Below are positions 1 to 8,008 of a DNA stretch of 64,000 bases, piece after piece. The translations under genes and the position numbers were made by a program. This DNA is from Caenibius sp. WL (GTDB lineage: Bacteria; Pseudomonadota; Alphaproteobacteria; Sphingomonadales; Sphingomonadaceae), in assembly GCF_019803445.1 (NCBI RefSeq), contig NZ_CP081844.1, forward strand, positions 384,501 to 448,500, written 5' to 3'. Within the stretch, counting starts at the first letter, position 1; each line of letters opens with the position of its first letter. The notes under the pieces are model-generated. The model had not been told where the DNA came from, ran no database searches, and was given only the letters and a program-made list of their open reading frames with translations.

Positions 1-2592
1 GGTGGCCGCGATCCGTTCCAGCTCGCCGCGCATCAATGCGGAGCGGACCGGCTCTATCCGCCGCCAGCGGCCCAGCGGCGGGACAAAGCGCGCCGCCGTC
101 TGCGCGTTGATCGGGTCGAGCGCGAGGATCAGGTCGGCAATCATACGATACCCTTCGCCGTCCCGCGCATGGAATGCCTGCGGATTGCCCGCGAAAGCCA
201 TGTAGAGCGCACGCACCCGGTTAGGATTGTGCAGTGTGAAATCGGAATGCTGCGCCAGCGCTTTCACATGTTCCAGCGCCTGGCGGTGCAGCGATCCGGC
301 CTGAAGCGAAAACCACTTGTCGATCACCAGCGCATTGCCATCATAGCGGGCTTTGAAATCGGCCAGCAATTCGGCGCGGGCGGGCGTGTCGAGCCCTGCA
401 AGCACCATCAGCGCGCCTTGCCGGTCGGTCATGTTGTCCGCCGCGCGATATTGCGCCGCGGCCAATTCCGCCGCCCGTTCGGACACACCCGCCGCCAGCA
501 GGACGAGTGCCTGCGTCTTGAGCTTGCGGGCGCCGCGCGCCGCCGCATCGAGGCTGTAAGGCACGGCGGAAGCCCGCGCATGCAGCGCCGTGAGCCGCTG
601 TTCAAGCGTCCGGCCAAGCCAGGCTTTCAACCCTTCGCGCGCGCTGTGGATCGCACCCGGATCGGCCACCGCCATCTGTTCGGCGAGATAGGCTTCGCCC
701 GGCAACATCATCAGTTCCCCGCGCATCAGATCGTCGAGCGCGGAATCGTCGAGAATTGCCGCCAGCGCCGTGCCGATCGCCTCGCGGCTGGCATCGCTGC
801 CGCCCTGCCCGCCATTCGCGGTGAGATACTGCACCGTCAGGCTTTGCATCGCTTCGTAGCGGGCGAAGGGATCATCATCGTGCGCGGCGAGAAACACCAG
901 TTCATCTTCCGCCACCGTCCGTTCGATCGCCACCGGCGCGGAAAAGCCGCGATTGAGCGACAGGGCGGGCAGGCGGGCAAAACCGGGGAAATGGAACGTA
1001 TCCGCCGCCTTATCGAGCACAACGAGCTGTTCGCCGCCATGCGTGCCGCTGTCCCGGTCGAACAGCGCGAGCTTGAGCGGGATCGGCATCGGTTGCTTGT
1101 CCGGCTGGCCGGGGGTTGCGGGCACCGTCTGCGCGAGGTGCAGCACCGCCGTATCCCCGTCATGCTCCAGCCGCGCTTCGACCCTGGGCGTTCCCGCCTG
1201 GCTGTACCACAGGCGGAACTGGCCAAGATCGAGCCCTGTGCCATCTTCCATCGCCTTGACGAAATCCTCGCACGTGGCCGCTTCGCCATCGTGGCGGGTG
1301 AAGTAGAGATCGCTGCCTTTGCGGAACGCTTCGGGCCCGGCCATGGTCCGCATCATGCGGATCACTTCGGCGCCCTTGTTATAGATCGTCGCGGTGTAGA
1401 AATTGGAAATCTCGCGATAGGCATCGGGCCGGATCGGATGCGCCAGCGGCCCCGAATCCTCGGGAAACTGGGCCGAGCGGAGCACCCGCACATCCTCGAT
1501 CCGCTTGACGCTTTCCGAACCCATCGCCTGACTGAACAACTGGTCGCGCAGGACGGTGAACCCTTCCTTCAGCGAAAGCTGGAACCAGTCGCGGCAGGTG
1601 ACGCGGTTGCCCGACCAGTTGTGGAAGTATTCGTGGCCGATCACCCCTTCGATCGCGTCATAATCGGCATCGGTGGCGGTTTCCGGATCGGCGAGGACAT
1701 AGCGGGTGTTGAAGACGTTGAGCCCCTTGTTCTCCATCGCGCCCATATTGAAATCGCTGACAGCAACGATGTTGAACAGGTCCAGATCGTATTCGCGGCC
1801 GAAAGTCTCCTCGTCCCACTGCATGCTGTGCCTGAGCGAACGCATGGCGTGATCGGTGCGTTCGAGATCGCCCGCGCGCACCCAGATGGCGAGATCGACG
1901 GTGCGCCCGCTCATCGTGGTGAAAGTATCGCGGTTGGCCACCAGATCGCCCGCCACCAGCGCGAACAGATAGGACGGCTTGGGCCAGGGGTCATGCCATT
2001 CGGCCCAGTGGGTGCCATCCGCATTCTCCCCCTGCGCCACGCAGTTGCCGTTGGACAGGAGCACGGGATAGAGCACCTTGTCCCCTGTCATCCGCACGCG
2101 ATAAGTGCTCAGCACATCGGGCCGGTCGGGGAAGAAGGTGATTCTGCGGAACCCTTCCGCCTCGCACTGGGTGCAGAGCATTCCGCCCGAGGCATAGAGG
2201 CCCATCAACTGGCTGTTGGCCGCCGGGTTGATCTGCGTTTCCACGCCCACTTCGTGCGCATCGCCGGGCAGAGCGACGATCAGATCAGCACCGTCCATCC
2301 GCCAGTCGTTGCCGGGTTGCCCATCCACCATGACCGCCAACGCCGCGATCCCGTCGCCATTGAGGCGGATTTCATTCGCCCCGTCGCCCGCCGGATTGCG
2401 CCGCACCTTGAGGCGGGCGGAAACATGGGTGGCCGCGGCATCGAGCGCGAAATCGAGCGCGACTTCCTCCACCAGCCATGCAGGCGGGCGATAGTCTTCG
2501 CGGCGGATTTCGGGGGGCGATTGCGGCATTGTTGCGGCATCGACGGGCTGCGCGCTGGCGGCCGGGGCGGACGAAGTGCTGACGCTATCCAT
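1..2592 (-). CDS. pepN: Aminopeptidase N, 3' end cut by window edge
   Basis: M1-family zinc aminopeptidase that removes N-terminal residues from peptides in the cytoplasm. The reverse frame is open for 864 codons from 2592 to the left edge. It shows the GAMEN substrate motif and the zinc site GHEYFHN (around 1610-1640), followed by the NWSGNR stretch typical of the PepN subfamily. The family is about 870-880 residues, so only some 10-20 C-terminal residues are missing. The ATG at 2592 has no clear ribosome-binding site; a second in-frame ATG at 2529 lies closer to where family homology begins, so the true start may be 21 codons later. The gene diverges from the epimerase at 2646. A near-palindrome just upstream (2599-2612) recurs at 60464. 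Confidence 0.95.
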   Translation of the reverse strand, partial: MDSVSTSSAPAASAQPVDAATMPQSPPEIRREDYRPPAWLVEEVALDFALDAAATHVSARLKVRRNPAGDGANEIRLNGDGIAALAVMVDGQPGNDWRMDGADLIVALPGDAHEVGVETQINPAANSQLMGLYASGGMLCTQCEAEGFRRITFFPDRPDVLSTYRVRMTGDKVLYPVLLSNGNCVAQGENADGTHWAEWHDPWPKPSYLFALVAGDLVANRDTFTTMSGRTVDLAIWVRAGDLERTDHAMRSLRHSMQWDEETFGREYDLDLFNIVAVSDFNMGAMENKGLNVFNTRYVLADPETATDADYDAIEGVIGHEYFHNWSGNRVTCRDWFQLSLKEGFTVLRDQLFSQAMGSESVKRIEDVRVLRSAQFPEDSGPLAHPIRPDAYREISNFYTATIYNKGAEVIRMMRTMAGPEAFRKGSDLYFTRHDGEAATCEDFVKAMEDGTGLDLGQFRLWYSQAGTPRVEARLEHDGDTAVLHLAQTVPATPGQPDKQPMPIPLKLALFDRDSGTHGGEQLVVLDKAADTFHFPGFARLPALSLNRGFSAPVAIERTVAEDELVFLAAHDDDPFARYEAMQSLTVQYLTANGGQGGSDASREAIGTALAAILDDSALDDLMRGELMMLPGEAYLAEQMAVADPGAIHSAREGLKAWLGRTLEQRLTALHARASAVPYSLDAAARGARKLKTQALVLLAAGVSERAAELAAAQYRAADNMTDRQGALMVLAGLDTPARAELLADFKARYDGNALVIDKWFSLQAGSLHRQALEHVKALAQHSDFTLHNPNRVRALYMAFAGNPQAFHARDGEGYRMIADLILALDPINAQTAARFVPPLGRWRRIEPVRSALMRGELERIAAT

Positions 2593-2598
2593 GCTGTA

Positions 2599-2612
2599 GC
2601 ACTTAGGTGCTT
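2599..2612. promoter_or_regulatory. Near-palindromic 14-mer upstream of pepN (possible operator)
   Basis: On the reverse strand this reads AAGCACCTAAGTGC, with GCAC/GTGC arms. It sits in the short pepN/epimerase divergent gap. The same 14 bases occur at 60464-60477 in another divergent gap. A regulatory role is inference only. Confidence 0.35.
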
Positions 2613-2645
2613 TCGCCCGCCCGTCCAGTGGCTACAAGGGCGGGC

Positions 2646-3446
2646 ATGGCGGATTTCTTCATTTTCGGGCTGGGCTATGCGGCAGGCTTCGCCGCTGCAC
2701 GGCTCACGCAAGCGGGATGGACCGTCGCCGCGACCGGCGCCAACGGCACATTGGCGTTCGACGATGACGCCGCCGTGCGTGCCGCGCTCGCCCGCGCCAC
2801 ACATGTCCTGTCCTCCGTCCCGCCGGGGCCAGATGGCGCCGATCCGGTGCTGGCCCATTATGGCGACGCTCTGGGGGGCAAATGGTTGGGCTATCTCTCC
2901 TCCACCGGGGTCTATGGCGATACTGGCGGGGCGTGGGTGGACGAAAGCGCACCCATCGGCATCGGCCGCCGCACCGCACGGGCCACCGCCGATTCGGCCT
3001 GGCTGGCGCGCGGGGCGCGGTGCCTGCGCCTGCCGGGCATCTACGGGCCGGGGCGCAGCGCATTCGACAGGCTGCGCGGCGGCACCGCCCATCGGATCGC
3101 TCTGCCGGGGCAAGTGTTCAGCCGGGTGCATGTCGACGATATCGCCGGCGGCGTGATTGCCGCGCTGGGCGCGCCGCCGGGGGCGTACAATCTCGCCGAC
3201 GATCTGCCGTGCAGCCAGAACACGGTAACGGAGGAAGCGGCGCGGTTGCTGCGCTGGCCGCCGCCCCCGCTGCAAAGCATGGAGGAAGCAGGCCTCAGCC
3301 CCGCCGCCCGCGCGTTCTACGCCGAAAATCGCCGCGTCGCGAACGGCAAGGCCCGGCGCGTGCTTGGCTGGCGCCCGATCCACCCTACATATCGCGAAGG
3401 GCTGCGGGCCATTCTCGCCGCCGAAGCACGGGAGCATCACGGATGA
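2646..3446 (+). CDS. NAD(P)-dependent epimerase/dehydratase-like protein (atypical SDR)
   Basis: 266-residue Rossmann-fold protein resembling the YeeZ-type atypical short-chain dehydrogenases. The N-terminus has a GLGYAA nucleotide-binding loop instead of the classical GxxGxxG. Further on are SSTGVYGD and LPGIYGPGR, which match the active-site region and the IYGPGR stretch of NAD-dependent epimerases. The substrate is unknown. The ATG at 2646 is preceded by AAGGGCGGG, a plausible ribosome-binding site; an upstream in-frame start at 2607 would add an unconserved extension. Its stop overlaps the start of the next gene (ATGA), so the two are probably co-translated. Confidence 0.8.
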   Translation: MADFFIFGLGYAAGFAAARLTQAGWTVAATGANGTLAFDDDAAVRAALARATHVLSSVPPGPDGADPVLAHYGDALGGKWLGYLSSTGVYGDTGGAWVDESAPIGIGRRTARATADSAWLARGARCLRLPGIYGPGRSAFDRLRGGTAHRIALPGQVFSRVHVDDIAGGVIAALGAPPGAYNLADDLPCSQNTVTEEAARLLRWPPPPLQSMEEAGLSPAARAFYAENRRVANGKARRVLGWRPIHPTYREGLRAILAAEAREHHG

Positions 3447-3751
3447 GCGAAACGGTCGAAATCACGCACACTGCCGACTCGCAGGGCGGCGAATACCGCG
3501 CGATAGTGCCGGACAGCGAACTCTTCGGCCGGATGACCTGGCGCCGGAGCGGCGCGGAGGGTGAGGATATCCGGCTGGTCGATCACACCATCGTTCCGCC
3601 CGAAATCGGCGGGCGCGGTATTGCCGGGAAGTTGATGCACGCTCTGATCGCCGACGCGCGCGAACAGCGTTTCCGCATCGTCCCCGAATGCAGCTATGTC
3701 GTGGCGCAGTTCCGGCGCCATCCGGAATGGGCGGACCTGCTGGCCGACTAA
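3443..3751 (+). CDS. Small GNAT-family N-acetyltransferase (YjdJ-like)
   Basis: 102-residue protein of the short YjdJ-type GNAT class. It contains the family's acetyl-CoA-binding turn (GGRGIAGKLM, about residues 54-63) followed by CSYVVAQFRRHPEW, which is the characteristic C-terminal signature of this subfamily. These proteins are half the size of ordinary GNAT enzymes, and their natural substrate is generally unknown. The start overlaps the stop of the preceding epimerase by four bases, implying one transcription unit. Function beyond acetyl-CoA binding is inference from the fold. Confidence 0.82.
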   Translation: MSETVEITHTADSQGGEYRAIVPDSELFGRMTWRRSGAEGEDIRLVDHTIVPPEIGGRGIAGKLMHALIADAREQRFRIVPECSYVVAQFRRHPEWADLLAD

Positions 3752-3833
3752 GCAAAGCGCGATTCGCACGGCGTGGAACCGGCAAGGGCTCGCAAGGCCG
3801 ACCGGTCTTTGAAGCATGGGAAGAGAAGGAGAG

Positions 3834-3908
3834 TGGTGCTGCTGGGGAGGATTGAACTCCCGACCTCACCCTTACCAAGGGTGCGCTCTACCACTGAGCT
3901 ACAGCAGC
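3834..3908 (-). tRNA. tRNA-Thr (anticodon GGT)
   Basis: On the reverse strand the sequence folds as a complete 75-nt cloverleaf. It has a 7-bp acceptor stem (GCTGCTG/CAGCAGC), a D arm with AGTGGTA, a 5-bp anticodon stem CACCC/GGGTG around loop TTGGTAA (anticodon GGT) and a T arm with TTCAATC. A discriminator A and an encoded CCA (3834-3836) complete the 3' end. GGT reads ACC/ACU threonine codons. Confidence 0.97.
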
Positions 3909-4037
3909 ATAACCACGGTCGCATCGTGTCGTTCACGCTGCGATTGAGGCGCGGCCTATTGCTGCGAGCCGCGCACTTGTCAAGCAGTGCTGCACACTGC
4001 CTTGCCAAAAGGCGCGTCTGAGGGCAGTGCTGCGGGG

Positions 4038-4226
4038 ATGAACGCCAAGTCCCCCGCCCCTTCCCGCGAAGAGCGCCTGGCAGCGAAATTGCGCGAAAAC
4101 CTGCGCCGCCGCAAGGCGCAGGCGCGCGCGATCGGGGCCGATGCAACGGGGGACGCAAAGGCCGGCGCGCAGGCCGGCAACGGCGACGATACGCACGCTC
4201 TTTCCAAAGAGCCGCGGAAAAGCTAG
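4038..4226 (+). CDS. Small basic hypothetical protein
   Basis: 62-residue protein with a very basic, arginine/lysine- and alanine-rich N-terminal half (REERLAAKLRENLRRRKAQAR, likely one amphipathic helix of about residues 10-30) and a low-complexity tail. I recognise no named family, but short proteins of this kind are common in sphingomonads; that is recollection, not a search result. The helix could bind RNA, DNA or acidic surfaces. It lies 45 bases upstream of gpmA in the same direction and may be cotranscribed with it. Confidence 0.6.
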   Translation: MNAKSPAPSREERLAAKLRENLRRRKAQARAIGADATGDAKAGAQAGNGDDTHALSKEPRKS

Positions 4227-4271
4227 GGGCTCCCGCTCTCGAAAGTCTCGAAATATAGGAGCCGCAGACCA

Positions 4272-4958
4272 GTGCCCAGCCTGATCCTCGTCCGCCACGG
4301 CCAGAGCCAGTGGAACCTGGAAAACCGTTTCACCGGCTGGTGGGATGTGGACCTGACCGAAAAAGGCGAAGCCGAAGCGCGCGCCGCTGGCCGGCTTCTG
4401 GCCGAAAAGGGCCTTCTGCCCACCGTCGCGTTCACATCGCTGCAGACCCGCGCGATCCGCACGTTGCATCTGGCGCTGGAAAATTGCGGCCGGGTGTGGA
4501 TTCCGGAAACCAAGGACTGGCGCCTGAACGAACGCCACTATGGCGGGCTGACCGGGCTCGACAAGGCCGAAACGGCCGCCAAGCATGGCGACGAACAGGT
4601 GAAGATCTGGCGCCGCAGCTTCGACACGCCGCCTCCGCCGCTGGCCGCCGACAGCGAATTTTCGCTGGCGAAGGACGCGCGCTATGCCGGGATCGACGTG
4701 CCGGCGGCCGAAAGCCTGAAAGACACGATCGCACGCGTGCTGCCCTATTACGAAAGCGCGATCCTGCCTGCGCTGAAAGCGGGCGAAACGGTGATCGTTT
4801 CCGCTCATGGCAACAGCTTGCGCGCGCTGGTGAAGCACCTGTCGCAGATTTCCGATGCCGATATCCTCGAACTCGAAATCCCCACCGGCCAGCCGATCGT
4901 CTATGATTTCGAAGCGGCGGGCCGCCCGGGCGAACGGCAATACCTGAAGGATCGTTGA
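4272..4958 (+). CDS. gpmA: 2,3-bisphosphoglycerate-dependent phosphoglycerate mutase
   Basis: Interconverts 3- and 2-phosphoglycerate in glycolysis and gluconeogenesis. The 228-residue protein begins with [10 protein letters not shown], placing the phosphorylated histidine at residue 9, followed by the [13 protein letters not shown] loop of the cofactor-dependent class. The second catalytic histidine is in SAHGNSL (H179). The length suits the shorter bacterial GpmA type (E. coli 250). The start is GTG at 4272. purE follows after four bases, so a shared transcript is likely. Confidence 0.95.
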   Translation: MPSLILVRHGQSQWNLENRFTGWWDVDLTEKGEAEARAAGRLLAEKGLLPTVAFTSLQTRAIRTLHLALENCGRVWIPETKDWRLNERHYGGLTGLDKAETAAKHGDEQVKIWRRSFDTPPPPLAADSEFSLAKDARYAGIDVPAAESLKDTIARVLPYYESAILPALKAGETVIVSAHGNSLRALVKHLSQISDADILELEIPTGQPIVYDFEAAGRPGERQYLKDR

Positions 4959-4962
4959 GCCA

Positions 4963-5448
4963 ATGAGCGCACCCATCGCTATCGTCATGGGCAGCCAGTC
5001 CGACTGGCCGACCATGCAATGCGCCGCCAAAGTGCTGGACGAACTGGGCGTGGGTTACGACGCGCGAGTCGTATCCGCCCATCGCACGCCCGAACGGATG
5101 TACGATTTCGCGAAGGGTGCGGCCGATGAAGGCTTCAAGGTCATCATCGCGGGTGCGGGCGGCGCGGCGCATCTGCCGGGGATGATTTCCGCCTTGACCC
5201 ATCTGCCCGTCCTCGGCGTGCCGGTGCAGTCGAAAGCGCTTTCCGGCCTCGATAGCCTGCTGTCCATCGTCCAGATGCCCGCAGGCGTGCCCACCGGCAC
5301 GCTGGCCATCGGCGAAGCGGGCGCGACCAATGCCGGGCTGTTTGCCGCTTCGATCCTCGCCACCAACGATGCGGCGCTGACCGAGCGGCTCAAGGCCTGG
5401 CGCGCGGCGCGACGCGATGCCGTGACCGAAAAGCCCAGCGACGCGTGA
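4963..5448 (+). CDS. purE: 5-(carboxyamino)imidazole ribonucleotide mutase
   Basis: Converts N5-CAIR to CAIR in purine synthesis. The 161-residue protein has the class I PurE signature GSQSDWPTM near residues 10-18, the SAHRTPERM motif with the catalytic histidine H40, and the [11 protein letters not shown] glycine loop. The length is typical of bacterial PurE. Its stop codon overlaps the GTG of purK, the classical purEK arrangement, so PurK supplies the unstable N5-CAIR intermediate next to its user. Confidence 0.96.
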   Translation: MSAPIAIVMGSQSDWPTMQCAAKVLDELGVGYDARVVSAHRTPERMYDFAKGAADEGFKVIIAGAGGAAHLPGMISALTHLPVLGVPVQSKALSGLDSLLSIVQMPAGVPTGTLAIGEAGATNAGLFAASILATNDAALTERLKAWRAARRDAVTEKPSDA

Positions 5449-6518
5449 ACGGCGGGCCCATGATCCCGCAAGGCGGCACGATCGGCATACTCGGCGGGGG
5501 CCAGCTCGGCCGCATGCTGGCCGTGGCGGCCGCGCAACTGGGCTATCGCTGCCATATCTACGCCCCCGAACAGGATAGCATCGCCGCCGATGTCGGTGCC
5601 GCATTCACTTGCGCGGACTGGCACGATGCCGAAGCGCTGACGCGCTTCGTGCGGGATTGCGATGTCATCACCCTCGAATTCGAGAATATCCCGGTCGCCC
5701 CGCTGAAAGCGATTCCGGCGGGCAAGCTGGCCCCCGGCACCAACGCGCTGGAAGTGGCGCAGGACCGGCTGCGGGAAAAGCGCTTCGTCGAAACGCTGGG
5801 CGGCGTGCCCGCCCCGTTCGCCCCGGTCGATTCGCGCGAGGATCTGGACGCTGCCATCGAACGGATCGGCACGCCCGGCATCCTCAAGACCGCACGTGAC
5901 GGGTATGACGGCAAAGGCCAGTGGCGCATCGGCAGCGCGCACGATGCCGATGGCATAGCTTTGCCCGGCGTGCCTCTGGTCTATGAAGGCTTCGTCCGGT
6001 TCGAAGGCGAATTCTCGGTCATCCTGGTGCGCGGGCGCGACGGCGCGGTGCGGTTCTGGGACAGCGCCGAAAATGTGCACGAACACGGCATTCTGGCGCG
6101 TTCCACCGTACCGGCCGACCCGGCCGTCGCGCGCCATGTGGCCGCCGCGCGCAAGCTTGCCACCGAAGTGGCCATCGCGCTCGACTACGTCGGCGTGCTG
6201 ACGCTGGAATTCTTTGCCACGGCGGCGGGCCCGGTGTTCAACGAAATGGCCCCGCGCGTGCACAATTCGGGCCACTGGACGATCGAAGGCGCGATCACCA
6301 GCCAGTTCGAAAACCACATCCGTGCGATTTGCGGATTACCGCTGGGCAGTACCGCGCTGGTCGCGCCGCAAGTGGAAATGCGCAATCTGATCGGCGACGA
6401 AGCGAGCGACAGCGCCGCCATTCTGGCCGATCCCGCCAACCGACTGCACCTTTACGGCAAGGCGCAGGCGCGCGAAGGGCGCAAAATGGGCCATGTCACC
6501 CGGCTGGGCTGGATCTGA
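5445..6518 (+). CDS. purK: 5-(carboxyamino)imidazole ribonucleotide synthase
   Basis: ATP-grasp enzyme forming N5-CAIR from AIR, bicarbonate and ATP. The N-terminus carries GGGQLGRML, the PurK hallmark; [18 protein letters not shown] and the late [12 protein letters not shown] match the ATP-grasp core and C-terminal domain. The 357-residue length is normal. GTG at 5445 gives a four-base overlap with purE. An ATG at 5460 is an alternative only five codons later. Confidence 0.96.
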   Translation: MNGGPMIPQGGTIGILGGGQLGRMLAVAAAQLGYRCHIYAPEQDSIAADVGAAFTCADWHDAEALTRFVRDCDVITLEFENIPVAPLKAIPAGKLAPGTNALEVAQDRLREKRFVETLGGVPAPFAPVDSREDLDAAIERIGTPGILKTARDGYDGKGQWRIGSAHDADGIALPGVPLVYEGFVRFEGEFSVILVRGRDGAVRFWDSAENVHEHGILARSTVPADPAVARHVAAARKLATEVAIALDYVGVLTLEFFATAAGPVFNEMAPRVHNSGHWTIEGAITSQFENHIRAICGLPLGSTALVAPQVEMRNLIGDEASDSAAILADPANRLHLYGKAQAREGRKMGHVTRLGWI

Positions 6519-6525
6519 TCCTGCG

Positions 6526-7026
6526 ATGACGCAGGCCCTGTTCCTGATCTATGCCCGTGCGGAAAACGGCACCATCGGGCGTGACAATGCCCTGCCCTGG
6601 CGCATTCCAGCCGATTTGAAGCGGTTCAAGGCGCTGACCATGGGCAAGCCGATGATCATGGGTCGCAAGACGTTCGACAGCTTCCCCCGGCCGCTGCCGG
6701 GGCGGCGCCACATCGTGCTGACACGCGACACCGCCTGGCAGGCCGAAGGGGCCGAGCCGGTCCATTCGCTGGCCGAGGCGCGGGCCGCGGCGGGCGACGG
6801 CGAAGTGGCGGTGATCGGCGGGGCGGAAATCTATGCCCTGTTCCTGCCGCTGGCCCAGCGGATCGAACTGACCGAAGTCCACAGCCCGTTCGCGGGCGAC
6901 ACACATATGCCCGCGCTCGGCCCGGAATGGCATGAAACCGCGCGCGAAGATCACCCCGCAACCGGGGATGCGCCCGCCTTTTCTTTCGTAACCCTGCAAC
7001 GCGCGGTAGAGGCGGCGCGATCATGA
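6526..7026 (+). CDS. folA: Dihydrofolate reductase
   Basis: NADPH-dependent reduction of dihydrofolate to tetrahydrofolate. The 166-residue protein shows ALPWRIPADLKRF, with the substrate-binding acidic residue at about D30. It also has MIMGRKTFDS and PLPGRRHIVLTR for NADPH binding, then VIGGAEIYALF. It follows purK by seven bases, and its stop overlaps the ATG of ribF (ATGA), so purEK, folA and ribF look like one unit. thyA, a frequent folA neighbour, is absent here. Confidence 0.96.
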   Translation: MTQALFLIYARAENGTIGRDNALPWRIPADLKRFKALTMGKPMIMGRKTFDSFPRPLPGRRHIVLTRDTAWQAEGAEPVHSLAEARAAAGDGEVAVIGGAEIYALFLPLAQRIELTEVHSPFAGDTHMPALGPEWHETAREDHPATGDAPAFSFVTLQRAVEAARS

Positions 7027-7949
7027 TTCGCCTCGATTCCCGCACGCCCGTGCCCGAACACCTGCGCGGCGCCATTCTGGCGCTGGGCAATTTCGACGGT
7101 TTCCATCGCGGCCATCAGGCCGTGGTGGGCGAAGCGATCCGGCGCGCGCGCGAACAGGGGCGGCCCGCCATCGTCGCCACGTTCGATCCGCACCCGGTGC
7201 GCTTTTTCGATCCCCAGGCCGAACCTTTCCGCCTGACCACGCTGGACCAGCGCGCCGAACTGTTCGCCGCCGCCGGGGCCGACGCGATGCTGGTGATCGG
7301 CTTCGATGCCGATGTGGCGGGCATGTCGGCGCAATCCTGGGTGGAGGATGGGCTGCATGGCCACCTCGGCGCGGCGGGCGTGGTGACGGGGGAGGATTTC
7401 ACGTTCGGCAAGGGGCGCAGCGGCAATCCGCAGGTCCTGCGCGAACTGGGCGCGCCGCTGGGGCTGGACGCCGTGACAGTCGGCCCGGTGCATGACGATA
7501 CAGGGCCGATCTCCTCCAGCCGCATCCGTGCGGCCTTGAAAGCCGGCGATTGCGCCACCGCCACCGCTCTGCTCACCCGCCCCTTCGCGATTCGCGGAGT
7601 GGTGCAGCATGGCGACAAGGTCGGCCGGACGATCGGCTTTCCCACCGCCAATCTGCCGCTCGACAATTATCTGCGTCCGCGCTTCGGCATCTATGCCGTG
7701 ACCGGGCATCTCATCGGGCAGGATACCGTGCTGAAAGGCGCGGCCAATATCGGCGTGCGCCCGCATTTCGACCCGCCCAAGGAATTGCTGGAACCGCATT
7801 TCTTCAACTTTTCCGGCGATCTCTACGGGCAGGAAGTGGAAGTGGCGTTCCACCATTTCATCCGCCCCGAAGCGAAATTCGCCTCGCTGGATGAGCTGGT
7901 GGCGCAGATCGGCCGGGATTGCGACCGGGCGCGCGAACTGCTGGGCTGA
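7023..7949 (+). CDS. ribF: Bifunctional riboflavin kinase/FAD synthetase
   Basis: Makes FMN from riboflavin and then FAD. The N-terminal adenylyltransferase half has LGNFDGFHRGH (nucleotidyltransferase HxGH-like motif) and the late SSSRIRAAL segment. The C-terminal riboflavin-kinase half has GRTIGFPTANL followed by GIYAVTG and LEPHFFNFSGDLYG. The 308-residue length is standard. The start overlaps the folA stop, and ileS follows 59 bases later, the common ribF-ileS-lspA order of proteobacteria. Confidence 0.96.
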   Translation: MIRLDSRTPVPEHLRGAILALGNFDGFHRGHQAVVGEAIRRAREQGRPAIVATFDPHPVRFFDPQAEPFRLTTLDQRAELFAAAGADAMLVIGFDADVAGMSAQSWVEDGLHGHLGAAGVVTGEDFTFGKGRSGNPQVLRELGAPLGLDAVTVGPVHDDTGPISSSRIRAALKAGDCATATALLTRPFAIRGVVQHGDKVGRTIGFPTANLPLDNYLRPRFGIYAVTGHLIGQDTVLKGAANIGVRPHFDPPKELLEPHFFNFSGDLYGQEVEVAFHHFIRPEAKFASLDELVAQIGRDCDRARELLG

Positions 7950-8008
7950 CGGTCGACCGCGCTGCGCCCCTTCCCCAAGGCCGCACTTTGCTTTAACGGC
8001 GCTGGCCC

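Noticed and set aside
169-3156. Long forward reading frame of 995 codons opposite pepN
   Set aside because: It is an antisense shadow of the pepN frame in high-GC DNA. Its translation is rich in Arg, His, Gly and Ile without any motif, whereas the reverse frame has full PepN signatures.
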